Assembly: GCA_028751875.1 (NCBI GenBank) | Contig: CM054165.1 | Coordinates: forward strand, 28,998,781-29,062,780 | DNA: 64,000 bases | Reading direction: 5' to 3' | Source: Rapana venosa | Taxonomy: Eukaryota > Mollusca > Gastropoda > Neogastropoda > Muricidae | Notes under the pieces: generated by a model | What the model was told of the DNA's origin: nothing | Database searches by the model: none | What the model saw: the letters and a program-made list of their open reading frames with translations, nothing else | Program-made: the position numbers and the translations under genes | In this document: positions 54,096 to 64,000 of the stretch, piece after piece | Layout: the number at the start of each line of letters is the position of its first letter | Numbering within the stretch: position 1 is the first letter of the stretch

Positions 54096-54952
54096 GTCAC
54101 AGTCACTGCTAATATAATTATACACATGTGACATCTCATTGCTAAAATGTTATACACATGACATCTCACAGCTAAAATAATTCTACACATGTGACATCTC
54201 ATTGCTAAAATAATTATACACATGTGACATCTCATTGCTAATATAATTACACACGTGTGACATCCCACAGCTAAAATAATTATACACATGTGACATCTCA
54301 TTGCTAAAATAATTACACACATGTGACATCTCACTGCTGAAATAATTATACACATGTGACATCTCAGCTAAAATAATTATACACATGTGACATCTCATTG
54401 CTAATATAATTATACACATGTGACATCTTGCTGCTAAAATAATTATACATGTGACATCTCACAGCTAAAATAATTATACACATGTGACATCTCACCGCTA
54501 AAATAATTATACACATGTGACATCTCATTGCTAATATAATTATACACATGGGACATCTCGCTGCTAAAATAATTATACACATTTGACATCTCAGCTAAAA
54601 TAATTATACACATGTGACATCTCACAGCTAAAATAATTATATACATGTGACATCTCAATGCTAAAATAATTAAACACATGAGACATCTCAATGCTAAAAT
54701 AATTATAGACATGTGTAACATCTCATTGCTAATATAATTATACATATGTGACATCTGACTGCTAATATAATTATACACATGTGACATCATCTCATTGCTA
54801 AAATAATTATACATGTGTAACATCTCGCTGCTAATATAATTATACTCATGTGACATCATCTCACTGCTAAAATAATTATACATGTGTAACATCTCACTGC
54901 TAATATAATTATACACATGTGACATCATCTCACTGCTGAAATAATTATTATA
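54096..54952. repeat. 33-bp satellite, about 25 units
   Basis: Tandem 'aaaataattatacacatgtg' plus 'acatctcattgct' units. It appears to derive from the array before it, since both share 'acacatgt(g)acat'. Reverse frames (CIIILAMRCHM repeats) are artefacts. Confidence 0.93.
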
Positions 54953-55340
54953 CCGTCTCAGCCTAAGTTACAACTCACCACCTTAATACGTTTAAGACCT
55001 TATATATCGGTTGTTGTTTGGGTTTTTTATTTCATGTACACAAAGCATATCTTGCTGATTGTCTTTCGTATAGTACAACTGGTTTTGATTTTTTATCCAA
55101 TAACCTAAAAATTAATTAGATGAAATGTCACGAATGAAAAATAATAATCAGGGAAAATGAACAGGTCACAAGTGATTTCAAATGGCAAAAGTTGATAGTT
55201 TTAGGACATCAGTTTCCAACTGTGATATTAATTTTAAAAATGTCAAATACATAACAGTAAATGGGAGAGATGGAGTTCAAATTTTACATTCACAAAAAAG
55301 CAACCTGCCCAAATAACACTAAACAAGTCACGCAACAATC
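54953..55340. other. No gene seen
   Basis: AT-rich intergenic DNA without recognised features. Confidence 0.5.
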
Positions 55341-55705
55341 TGAGGGGGACGGGATAGCCTAGTGGTCAGAACATAGCGTTCGCAATCTGACAACCCAAAT
55401 TCGAATCCCGTTCAAGGGGATATTTTCTCCTGGAGTTACCATCAGTGCAGACTCCACTCTCCCCAAAAGTCTTTCGGATGAGACTATAAACCGAGGCCCC
55501 GTGTGCGAACCACGCAGAACATCTTGCGCACACGTTAAATCCTGTTCCGCATTTTCGAAAGAGTAGGCCATTGTGTGGCAGTGGGAACAGATGGCAAAGT
55601 TTTAAAAGCCGCATACACACGGGGACTAGATTTTTTTTTTTTTAAAGCACATGAGTGCATATTCCATTATCCTCAATATAAAAGAAATAAATGAGTGAAA
55701 TCAAT
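55341..55705 (+). mobile_element. SINE-A, full-length
   Basis: Head 'gacgggatagcctagtggtc', B-box-like 'aattcgaatcccg', central motif 'tcggatgagactataaaccg', AAATAAATGA tail. Confidence 0.85.
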
Positions 55706-55789
55706 GCCGTTGTCACTCTGAACACTTCACAGCAGTTTATACTAACTTCAATTTTTTTTTTTAAAGATTGATGTGGGATATCCCCCACC

Positions 55790-56115
55790 CCCACCCCTTT
55801 TGTGGGGATGGGTTCTGGGGCCTTGTCAGTATAAACAGCAACCCTACCTTCTGTGCTTCTATTCTACCCCTCTCTATGTATCTGCTTTGTTCCTTTTCTT
55901 CCCTTCACCGTCTTGTCGATGTTCTGCTTTCTTGGTCCATTCTCCTGCCCTTTTTTCTAGAAACACAAAGTTTTAACTGTTCTCTCCCACACCAAAGTCG
56001 GAAGCGGTTGGCCTGACCTGTCCAGCGCTTAACAGCAGCAGCACAACGCATTTTTGTACTTATAACAGAGGACAAAAGTTACTGTAGGAGCGTTCGACGA
56101 CGACGAAGAAGAATT
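55790..56115 (+). mobile_element. Family F repeat
   Basis: Shows 'tgtcagtataaacagcaac', 'ctttcttggtccattctcc' and a GACGACGAAGAAGAA end. Confidence 0.7.
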
Positions 56116-56204
56116 TCCTTTCAAATGTCGGTGTATGAATATGAATAATACATCATGGGACACAAAGGATTAACGATTTGAAAAATGATCTAAATGAGGA
56201 TTGC

Positions 56205-56462
56205 ACTAGCTTTCCCCCAGCCAATGTTAAGCAGCTTCGAGCAGTGGTTACCAAATGGATGGGTGACCGATTGCGCGCCTTGGCTTCAGTACAGTCCCCC
56301 AGTTCACTCTGCTGTAAATGGGTAGGCTACCTGCCTCTTTAGGGTCAGGGAAGGTAAAGCAGCGAGGGAGAGGAGATGGGCGCCGCCCTCAATATGCTGG
56401 CCCTAGAGAAGTGAGGTCTCTGACGCCTCGCTCCCCTTCGTTATGGGACACCTTTACCTTTG
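56205..56462 (+). mobile_element. SINE-5S, forward copy, tRNA head truncated
   Basis: Begins 'tttcccccagccaatgttaa'. It carries 5S-like 'gttaagcagcttcgagcag' and 'aaatggatgggtgaccg', then the SINE-5S body to 'gggacacctttaccttt'. Confidence 0.75.
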
Positions 56463-56995
56463 TTTTTGAAATGAGGATCTTGGACAGAAAAAGATAATCT
56501 TCATCACAAAAGAAAGGGGAAAAATGAAAGCTGCTGAGCAAGCAATCTACAAAAAGTAAGTGAAGCAAAATTATGACACTAATCTTCACAAACTCATAAG
56601 ATAAGCTACAGTTGTATGGTTAGTTGTTTTGAAGAAATCAAAACAGACAGACATACTGGACAGAAACAGATAATTATCTGAGAATAACAAGACCAGAATT
56701 TTTTGTTCAGTCTGCGTGTATGTACATTTCAATTTGTTAACTCTGTTAATTGTTATTGGCTGTATGTATGGGTGTGTTGAATGCAAGCGCTTTGGTTTAT
56801 TTTTGCAAGATATAGCGCTATATAAATTCCTTCTTTATTTTTTAACCAGTAGTGACATTTTTGCTAATGAGATCGGCTTTTGTTCTCTCCCACCATGTAG
56901 GTAGCCGCATTCCGACTTCAGGGATGGTGTCTAAACACGACAACAGTGTGCTTGCGTTTTTCGGTTGTTGGTTGTTGTTGTTTTTTTTTTTTGGG
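56463..56995. other. Intergenic; LINE tail fragment
   Basis: 56725-56835 contains a LINE 3' tail ('tagcgctatataaattcc'), then a short SINE-C fragment near 56895-56930. No gene. Confidence 0.5.
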
Positions 56996-56999
56996 GGGG

Positions 57000-57288
57000 G
57001 TTGTTTTGTTTTAATTTTGTTATCTGTTCCTACCAGCACAAAATGGCCTGCTCTTCCGAAAAGTGGAACGGGTTTTTAACGTGTGCTCAAGATGTTCTGC
57101 GTGCATTAAAACACATGGGGGCCTCGGGTTACAGTCTGACTTTGATTTTCTCGTCAAACTGGGGGGATGGGGGTCGGGGGGGGGGGGGGGGGGGGGGGGA
57201 GAGCAAGGCTGGGAATTCGAACCCAGAACCTCACGGTTTACTTGTTAGGCAGGTGAACGCCTTAAAACCGTCCTGCCACTTTCCTTCT
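57000..57288 (-). mobile_element. SINE-A' variant
   Basis: Reverse copy with body 'aaaatggcctgctcttccg' and the variant head at the right ('cgaacccagaacctcac'). A run of about 22 G lies inside it at 57178-57199. Confidence 0.75.
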
Positions 57289-57364
57289 TATATCCGAAAA
57301 TAATGCCAAGATAACCACCACACACAAAAAAACCCACAACAAAGCGTTGCAACAAAACAAGAAG

Positions 57365-57645
57365 TATGTTCTTTCGAGCCAGAAGGCCCATAGAGCCGGA
57401 GCTTATCCCGGTTTCTGTAGCGTTAAGCGAACTGATGGTTTTTCACCACCCCTGTGACAGGACGCTAGTCTGTCGCCAGATACTTCCCCAGCAGAGCTGG
57501 TACCCACTTGTACACCTGGGTGGAGTGAGGAAAATAGGAGTAAAGTGTCTTTCCCAAGGGCACAAACTGAGCCGAGCGGGGATCGAACCCGCGACCTCTG
57601 GATCACGAGTTGACCGCCTAAACCACTCGACCACGGTGCCTCCTA
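57365..57645 (-). mobile_element. SINE-D, tRNA-derived
   Basis: Read in reverse, the head is GAGGCACCGTGGTCGAGTGG with B-box GGGTTCGATCCCCGCTC, closely resembling a Ser/Leu-type tRNA 5' and T-arm region. The body includes the complement of 'ccggagcttatcccggttt'. It is the only copy seen in the window. Confidence 0.72.
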
Positions 57646-57717
57646 ACAAAACAAGAAACAAACTCAAATACACGAAAACTAATTTTTTTTTAAAATCAAA
57701 AACTGACCAATATTTAA

Positions 57718-57854
57718 TTACAGAGCAGAAGCAGACGAGGTGGATGGTCGGTATTTGAAGGGGATGTCAAGGTGACCCAGGTGTTCAGCATACACCTGGT
57801 CAAACACCTCGTCCTGGGTCACCGTGAAGTGATTCCTCCAGTCCCCGACCTCAC
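57718..57854 (-). CDS. Cytosolic sulfotransferase, terminal exon
   Basis: On the reverse strand, after the acceptor 'atcctcag', two bases complete a split Gly codon. The exon reads EVGDWRNHFTVTQDEVFDQV, YAEHLGHLDIPFKYRPSTSS and ASAL, then TAA at 57720-57718. With the end of the upstream exon this gives RKGEVGDWRNHFTV, the conserved SULT C-terminal motif (RKGxxGDWKxxFT) that binds the 3'-phosphate of the PAPS sulfonate donor. Cytosolic SULTs sulfate phenols, steroids and other small acceptors; the acceptor here cannot be inferred. The gene converges on ZC3H13. Confidence 0.9.
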
Positions 57855-58004
57855 CTGAGGATGAAAAAAAACCAAACTGTAACCAAGTCAGCCTGGAAAG
57901 GAAACGCTACACACCCTTGTACTATTCCCCTCTGCAGTGCATCAACAAACAAACAAACAAACAAAAACACATATGCCCCCAAGTCAGTCTGGAGAATTCT
58001 TCTT
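57855..58004 (-). other. SULT intron
   Basis: Start of the 3.7-kb intron between the two sulfotransferase exons; the rest is listed as repeats below. Confidence 0.7.
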
Positions 58005-58295
58005 CATCGATATTTTCCCCTGGAGTTAACATCAGTGCAGAAGACTCCACTCTCCCCAAAAAGTCCTTCGGATGAGACTATAACCCGAGGCCCCGTGTGC
58101 GAACGCACGCAAAACATCTTGCGCACACGTTAAATCCTGTTCCCCTTTTCGTAAGAGTAGGCCATTGTGTGCCGGTGGGAACAGATGACAGAATTTACAA
58201 AAACCGCATACACACGGGGACTGGATGTTTAAAAAAAAGCACATGAGTGCTTATTCCATTATCCTCGATATAAAATAATAAATAATAAATAAATA
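58005..58295 (+). mobile_element. SINE-A, headless copy
   Basis: Starts 'cgatattttcccctggag' and runs through 'tcggatgagactataacccg' to an AATAAATAAATAA tail. Confidence 0.82.
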
Positions 58296-58334
58296 ACGCT
58301 CACACAGCAACTATTGTCTGTTATATGAGCGAAA

Positions 58335-58595
58335 AATTAATGAGTCACGCTGCCGTTAAGCGCCTGACAAGTCAGGCCCAGCGCATCCGACTTTGGCATA
58401 AGAGAGAGTTGTTATCTTTTAAGTCTTTCTTGGGGAGAAAAAAGGCAGGAGAATGGACCAGGAAGACAGATAACAGACAAGAAGGTGACAGGAAGAAAAA
58501 AACGAGGAAAAAACCAAAGAGATTGATAGAAAAGAGGAAATTTATAGCACAGAATATGGGGATCCTATTTAAACTAACAGGTCCCGGCATCCCCA

Positions 58596-58605
<10 letters not shown>
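58335..58605 (-). mobile_element. Family F repeat
   Basis: Reverse copy ('cccagcgcatccgactttgg', 'gtcccggcatccccacgg') ending in a run of about 29 G at 58600-58628. Confidence 0.7.
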
Positions 58606-58630
<25 letters not shown>

Positions 58631-58744
58631 GGAAGCCTGGAAAGGAAACGTTACACAGCATCATCTCGAACTATTCCCTTGTGTTCTGTATCAACAAGCA
58701 AACAGAAACACACGGACAAAATTCTGAGATCGACAGTTCTGTAA

Positions 58745-59030
58745 GGTAAAGGTTTGAGAGCAAGAAGATCACCACCATCCTACATTGCCAACATCATCAC
58801 TGAGATCAGTGGTCTGGGAGGAGGGCTACAGGAGATGGTAGAACTCAGCAGAGACAGAGAGAAATTGTGAACCCTGGTGGTGGCATTGCGTGGAGCTCCT
58901 ACCATTGACAACGGTAGAAGGAAAAGAGGCAGACCTACAGCATCATCCTACATTGCCAACATCATCACTGAGATGAATGGTCTGGGAGGGTTATAGATAT
59001 CGCGGATCTCAGCAAGAGAGACAATGACAA
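58745..59030 (+). mobile_element. LINE family H C-terminal fragments, two in tandem
   Basis: Two successive copies of the PSYIANIITE(I/M) segment are separated by 'tggagctcctaccattgac', each with a broken frame. Confidence 0.6.
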
Positions 59031-59340
59031 TGACAAATTCTTTTATTTCGAGGATAATGAATAAGCACCCATGTGCTTTTTTACATCCAGTCCCCGCCCT
59101 TAAGGATATATATGAAAATAAAATAAAATAAAGCCCATAGCAATACACTTACACAGTTTACGGGGGGAAAATATCTACACAAAAATCACCAAGGAGAGAC
59201 AATGACAATGACAATGACAAATTCTTTTATTTCGAGGATAATGAATAAGCACCCATGTGCTTTTTTACACCCAGTCCCCGCCCTTAAGGATATATATGAT
59301 AATAAAATAAAATAAAGCCCATAGCAATACACTTACACCG
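59030..59340 (-). mobile_element. Short SINE 3' end, tandem pair
   Basis: Two copies of a reverse segment starting 'gacaatgacaaattctttta' and containing 'acccatgtgcttttttaca' and 'cagtccccgcccttaagga', spaced by 187 bp. Further copies within GA/GATA arrays are at 63100-63160, 63296-63400 and 63810-63925. The segment resembles the 3' end of SINE-A with a different inner part. Confidence 0.7.
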
Positions 59341-59750
59341 CTTACGGAAAAAATATCTACACAAAAATTCCCAAAAAAAAATCACCGAAGAGAGAGAGAA
59401 AAGAAAAAAAAGAAGAAAAAAAGTAGCAACAAGTAAGAAAGAAAGCAGAACAGAAAACACGAAACAACCGAAAAAAATAGCAAGAACAAAGAGCAAACAA
59501 AAACGGCAACAACAAGGGGAGAGGTAACAACCAAATAGTCCCCCTCATAAAAGCAACAACAACCCCAAACTAAAACCAAAACAGAACCAAACAAGCAAAA
59601 CCACTATAAAATAAGGAAAAGAAACACGTAAATAGTTTCTTTTTGGCTAACAGGGAGAAACGGCAAAATTTCTTTGTGCTTTTATGGAGGCAACAGGAAA
59701 TAGTAACTACATGAAACAAATATTGTAGAAGCAATTGCATCCCATGCACA

Positions 59751-59785
<35 letters not shown>

Positions 59786-60081
59786 CACGCCCCGCGCGCG
59801 CGCGCGCGCGCACCCCACACATGCATCAATGTCAACATAAAATTTTTTATGAATATCATGTATAGTCATAGAGAGGACATCGCATTTTGGAATTAGCTAT
59901 ACATAATTGGTACGCTCAAAACAAGATATCAAAATAAAACATTCACTGAATCTCAAATACAGTCAATTTTTGGGAGTAGAACTGAAATATAAATCTGAAT
60001 AAAGCATTCAACGGGATACTAATTATAAAATACGACAATTAAATCTATAAGCAATTAATAAAAGAAAAGGGAGGGCGAGAA

Positions 60082-60142
<61 letters not shown>

Positions 60143-60350
60143 GAGAGAGAGAGAAAAGAGCAGTGCATTTTTTAAAACCATATGATATTGAATATAGTTT
60201 TCAATTCATCAACACTATCACCATTGGAAAATCACTGTGATTTAACATTGTACATGTTAAGATCGTCCTAGAGTCATTATAAAGAAGTAGGATAGTGGAA
60301 AATTCATTTTTAGAAGTCATTTTTCAAAAACACAATAGCGATATACAAGT
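59341..60350. other. A-rich intron DNA with CA/CG and GA tracts
   Basis: Includes a CA tract joined to an alternating CG tract at 59755-59811 and GA tracts at 60085-60155. No exon is seen. Confidence 0.55.
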
Positions 60351-60367
60351 AAAACACTCAAACACTT

Positions 60368-60371
<4 letters not shown>

Positions 60372-60410
<39 letters not shown>

Positions 60411-60411
60411 A

Positions 60412-60453
<42 letters not shown>

Positions 60454-60475
60454 AGAGAGAGAGAGAGAGAGGATA
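60372..60475. repeat. GA repeat and about 40-base G-run
   Basis: GA repeat, then roughly 40 consecutive G, then GA again. Confidence 0.9.
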
Positions 60476-60682
60476 ATTTGGTATAATGCAAGGGAGGATA
60501 TATTTACTTTGTTTCCAACAGATCAATTGTGGATTTTTATTTTTGATGCATCAAGTGGATGAAAAAATTACTTTTGAAGATTGTTAATGATTGGTGTTGT
60601 CTAAATGAGTCAGGAAGGGAGTTCCACAGCACAGGGCCTGAGTAAAGTAAGCTAGATAAAAGTAAGCTAGATTTGAACAAAT

Positions 60683-60684
<2 letters not shown>

Positions 60685-60744
<60 letters not shown>

Positions 60745-60830
60745 GAGAGAGAGACAGAGAGAGAGAGAAAGAAAGACAGAGAGACAGACAGAGAGAAAGA
60801 CAGACAGAGAGACAGACAGAGAGAGAGAGC
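60685..60830. repeat. GA/CAGA microsatellite
   Basis: GAGA array with CAGA interruptions. A short family H LINE fragment follows at 60830-60905. Confidence 0.92.
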
Positions 60831-61009
60831 CCTGCTGGTTGGTTTTGCGTGAAGCTCCTACCGACGACAGCTACGATGGAGACAACTGAACTGAATGTAT
60901 CGACCACACTTTGCCAATCCAATCCTATTGTTTATAGCCCCGCCGACCACAGAGGCCATAATTATTATCAAGACTGTCACCTTCGTTAATGATGAATGTT
61001 CAAATGAAA

Positions 61010-61115
61010 ACCGTGCGACGATGTAGGCTTACTTTTTAGAATAAAGAAAACGGCCGCATAATTATACAAAAATCTCACCATGGGTGAACCTCGGATATCT
61101 AGCTGAGGAACGAAA
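61010..61115 (+). mobile_element. SINE-C, 3' fragment
   Basis: Shows 'aatctcaccatgggtgaacc' and 'atctagctgaggaacg'. Confidence 0.55.
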
Positions 61116-61189
61116 AAACCCAACCCTACAACCCATACAATACAATAAAGTAGACTACACTACACAACAACGCAATTAGTACAGAACAA

Positions 61190-61395
61190 CCTACCTCTAG
61201 AAAAAAAAAAGTCACTCTGACAGGGAAACAAATACAATTGCAGACAGGAAAAAAAAAAAAGGGTGGCGCTGTTCTTGTAGCGACGCGCTCTCCAATCCCC
61301 CCCCCCCCCCCCCCCCCACCCACCCTGGGAGAGCAGCCCGAATTTCACGCAGAGAAATCTGCCGTGACTGGAAGTGGTATACACACTAGAATACC
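61190..61395 (+). mobile_element. SINE-B, 3' part
   Basis: Shows 'actctgacagggaaacaaat', a poly-A, 'gggtggcgctgttcttgtag', a C-run of about 20, and 'gagcagcccgaatttcacgc'. Confidence 0.78.
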
Positions 61396-61558
61396 TGCTA
61401 CCCATCTGCCTTAAATCAAAATCCCACAAACCCACCCACCCCCACCCCACTCATCTCCCCCCCCCAACCTCCCACCCCTCACCCCTTCACCCCCCACACA
61501 CACAAACCCTTCACCTCTCACCCACACCCTCCTGCTCCTCCACCACCCCGGAGTTCAC

Positions 61559-61756
61559 CTTTCCTGAGGAGCGGGGAGACCCGACTGTCAATGGAGTAGA
61601 CATCCAGGTGATTGGTCATGGGGTTCTTCTTCATGTTGCCGAAGCTGCAATGGTCGGCAATTCGGGCCAGGAGACTGGAAGAGTGATGGCCCTTGCCCAC
61701 AAATGTCGCCAGCTTCTGCAGCTCAGTGACAGGATCCTGCTTGAGGACGAACATGG
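61559..61756 (-). CDS. Cytosolic sulfotransferase, penultimate exon
   Basis: The reverse frame reads FVLKQDPVTELQKLATFVGK, GHHSSSLLARIADHCSFGNM and KKNPMTNHLDVYSIDSRVSP, then LLRKG, with donor 'AGGAAAGgtgaac' in phase 1. It matches the SULT family: a D-P...LA.F(L/V)GK helix, SF..MK.NPMTN, then the RKG that begins the PAPS-binding motif completed in the next exon. The 5' limit is uncertain because a T-run and a run of about 30 G (61760-61804) abut it; the start given is the last plausible codon. Upstream exons carrying the 5'-phosphosulfate loop are not seen and should lie beyond the window. Confidence 0.88.
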
Positions 61757-61805
61757 TTGGCTTTTTTTTTTTTCTTTTTTTTGGGGGGGGGGGGGGGGGG
61801 GGGGT

Positions 61806-61865
61806 TATAGTACCAGCTAAGGCGCAGACAGAAAACTAGTCTTTCGGATGAGGAGATGAACCGAG
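61806..61865 (+). mobile_element. SINE-B core fragment
   Basis: Contains 'actagtctttcggatgagg' and 'gatgaaccgagg', the shared SINE-A/B central motif. Confidence 0.6.
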
Positions 61866-61869
61866 GAAC

Positions 61870-62583
61870 GTAAGACAGTTAGAGAAGGAAAAGAAGAATT
61901 TGAAGGAGAATTTGAAGAAGAATTTGAAGAAGAAGAGGAGGAGGAGGAGAAAGAAGAATTTTGAAGAAGAAGAATTTGAAGAAGAAGAAGAAGAATTTGA
62001 AGAAGAAAAAGAAGAAGAAGACTTTGACGAAAGAAGAAGAATTTGACGAAGAAGAAGAATTTGAAGAAGAATTTGAAGAAGAAAAAGAAGAAGAAGAAGA
62101 ATTTGAAGAAGAAGAAGAAGAAGAAGAATTTGACGAAGAAGAAGAATTTGAAGAAGAAGAAAAAGAAGAAGAAGACTTTGACGAAAGAAGAAGAATTTGA
62201 CAAAGAAGAAGAAGAAGAAGAAGAATTTGAAGAAGAAGAAGAAGAATTTGAAGAAGAATTTGAAGAAGAAGAACAAGAAGAAGAAGAACAAGAAGAAGAA
62301 TTTGAAGAATTTGAAGAAGAAAAAGAAGAAGAAGAATTTGAAGAAGAAAAGAAGAAGACTTTGACGAAAGAAGAAGAAGAAGAATTTGAAGAAGAAAAAG
62401 AAGACTTTGACGAAGAAGAAGAATTTGAAGAAGAATTTGAAGAAGAAGACTTTGACGAAGAAGAAGAATTTGAAGAAGAATTTGAAGAAGAAGACTTTGA
62501 CGAAGAAGAATTTGAAGAAGAAGAAGAAGAAGAAGAAGAAGAAGAAGAAGAAGAAGAAGAAGAAGAAGAAGAAGAAGAAGAAA
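61870..62583. repeat. GAA/GAATTT purine tract, about 700 bp
   Basis: Nested tandem repeats of 'gaagaagaatttgaagaa' and a higher-order 'gaagactttgacgaagaaga' unit, ending in about 70 bp of pure GAA. Nearly every base on this strand is purine apart from TTT and C in the units. A Glu/Phe/Asp-rich frame is open across 62043-62669, but two one-base shifts upstream and the lack of a start context argue for satellite rather than a protein. Confidence 0.9.
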
Positions 62584-62880
62584 AAGTACTTGTAGAAACA
62601 AAGTTAAACGATGGATTTCCAGTCAATGAAACACAGAGGTATCTTATCAATCTTGGGGCCCGCAAGTGAACCAGTTTCTGCAGCCCTGCTACAGCCTTCT
62701 GTCAACACGCTGGTCGATGGACAGACACGCAGACAAACAGCCCGGTAAGTATTCTGATAGGAAGAATGTAGGGAAGATGTAGACTGATAGATCTAGGGAC
62801 TTGTTCTCCTTCTGTGTCCCGTTGATCTACACGGACACAGAGAGTTAAGCTGGCGGAGAGGTTAGCTTTCTCTTAACTGC
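62584..62880. other. Unique sequence with splice-like borders
   Basis: After the GAA array the frame continues VETKLNDGFPVNETQRYLIN to a TGA at 62667. A block between 'gtttctgcag' (62683) and 'CAGCCCGgtaagt' (62744) looks like a short exon but has no recognised product. Treat as undetermined. Confidence 0.3.
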
Positions 62881-62895
62881 TAATCTTCCAATTTC

Positions 62896-63100
<205 letters not shown>

Positions 63101-63159
63101 GACAAATTCTTTTATTTCGAGAATAATGATAAGCACTCATGTGCTTTTTTACATCAGTC

Positions 63160-63218
63160 CGAGAGAGAGGAGAGAGAGAGAGAGAGAGGGGAGAGAGAGA
63201 GAGAGGAAGAGAGAGATT

Positions 63219-63273
<55 letters not shown>

Positions 63274-63420
63274 TAGATAAATAGATAGATAGATAGACAA
63301 TGACCAATTCTTATTTTTATTTCGAGGATAATGAATAAGCGCTCATGTGCTTTTTTACATCCAGTCCCCGACCGTAGGGATACATCTTAATAATAACCCA
63401 ATGCTCGATAGATAGATAGG

Positions 63421-63471
<51 letters not shown>

Positions 63472-63484
63472 GTAGATAGATAGG

Positions 63485-63536
<52 letters not shown>

Positions 63537-63564
63537 CAGATAAGCATGTAGATAGATAAGCATG

Positions 63565-63607
<43 letters not shown>

Positions 63608-63612
63608 GCATG

Positions 63613-63643
<31 letters not shown>

Positions 63644-63745
63644 GTAGATAGGTAGATAAGCATGTAGAGAGAGAGAGATAGATAGATAGATGATAGATAA
63701 GCATGTAGATAGATAGATGAGCATGTAGATAGATAGATAAGCATG

Positions 63746-63809
<64 letters not shown>

Positions 63810-63934
63810 CAATGACAATGACCAATTCTTTTTATTTATTTCGAGGATAATGAATAAGCGCTCATGCGTTTTTTTACATCCAGTCCCCGCCCGTAGGGAT
63901 ACATCTTAATAATAACCCAATGCTCGATAGATAG

Positions 63935-63967
<33 letters not shown>

Positions 63968-64000
63968 AGAGAGGAGAGAGAGAGGAGAGAGAGAGGAGAG
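63160..64000. repeat. GA and GATA arrays with embedded SINE 3' ends
   Basis: Long GATA arrays (with 'aagcatgta' interruptions every 20-60 bp in the middle) alternate with reverse SINE 3' ends at 63296-63400 and 63810-63925. The window ends in GA repeat. Ile/Tyr/Leu/Ser-rich frames on the reverse strand are repeat translations. Confidence 0.95.

Noticed and set aside
54047..54928. Hydrophobic reverse-strand frames (CIIILAMRCHM repeats) as membrane proteins
   Set aside because: Direct translation of the 33-bp satellite; the frame changes whenever the unit length changes.
61961..62669. A gene for a Glu-rich protein
   Set aside because: Frames shift within the GAA array, there is no recognisable domain, and the array structure explains the open frames.

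Overview
The window is intron-rich, repeat-rich animal DNA. It looks like a mollusc or other lophotrochozoan, probably a marine gastropod, but the species cannot be fixed from sequence. The evidence is long introns with GT/AG borders, many tRNA-derived SINE copies, CR1/L2-like LINE fragments, and long CA, GATA and minisatellite arrays. It is not bacterial: there are no operons, and nearly all long open frames are translated microsatellites.

Main gene, + strand, 12308-49892: the middle and C-terminal part of ZC3H13 (Flacc/Xio in fly), a scaffold subunit of the nuclear m6A mRNA methyltransferase complex. I place twelve exons whose splice phases mostly agree, running from a Lys/Arg/Ser/Asp-rich low-complexity middle to the conserved C-terminal domain and stop codon. 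The CCCH zinc finger and start codon must lie upstream of the window. The two GC-rich exons (15080-16535, 18771-20309) contain frame breaks that look like single-base assembly errors.

Second gene, - strand, converging on the first: the 3' end of a cytosolic sulfotransferase (SULT family). Two exons are visible (61756-61559 and 57854-57718), joined in phase across the 3'-PAPS-binding motif.

Layout: 1-12300 holds LINE and SINE remnants and simple repeats; 12308-49892 is ZC3H13 with element-filled introns; 49893-57700 is intergenic, with SINEs and two 33-40 bp satellite arrays; 57718-61756 is the SULT 3' end; 61860-64000 is purine-rich GAA repeats and GA/TA/GATA arrays. Stretch 23862-26291 is a low-quality second copy of neighbouring sequence, including one ZC3H13 exon, and is probably an assembly artefact.

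Most notable: the penultimate ZC3H13 exon (45582-45856) has both borders amplified. Four upstream partial copies each keep the 3' splice site, the exon start and the reading frame, fused to a LINE tail. Downstream, a minisatellite of about 27 units of about 55 bp repeats the last exon bases plus the 5' splice site and a G-run. Other satellites end at, or contain, splice acceptors of the same gene. Also notable are a SINE family that appears to join a tRNA 5' half to a 5S rRNA 3' half, a SINE that shares its 3' tail with a resident LINE, and a perfect 70-bp-arm foldback element at 18227-18426.
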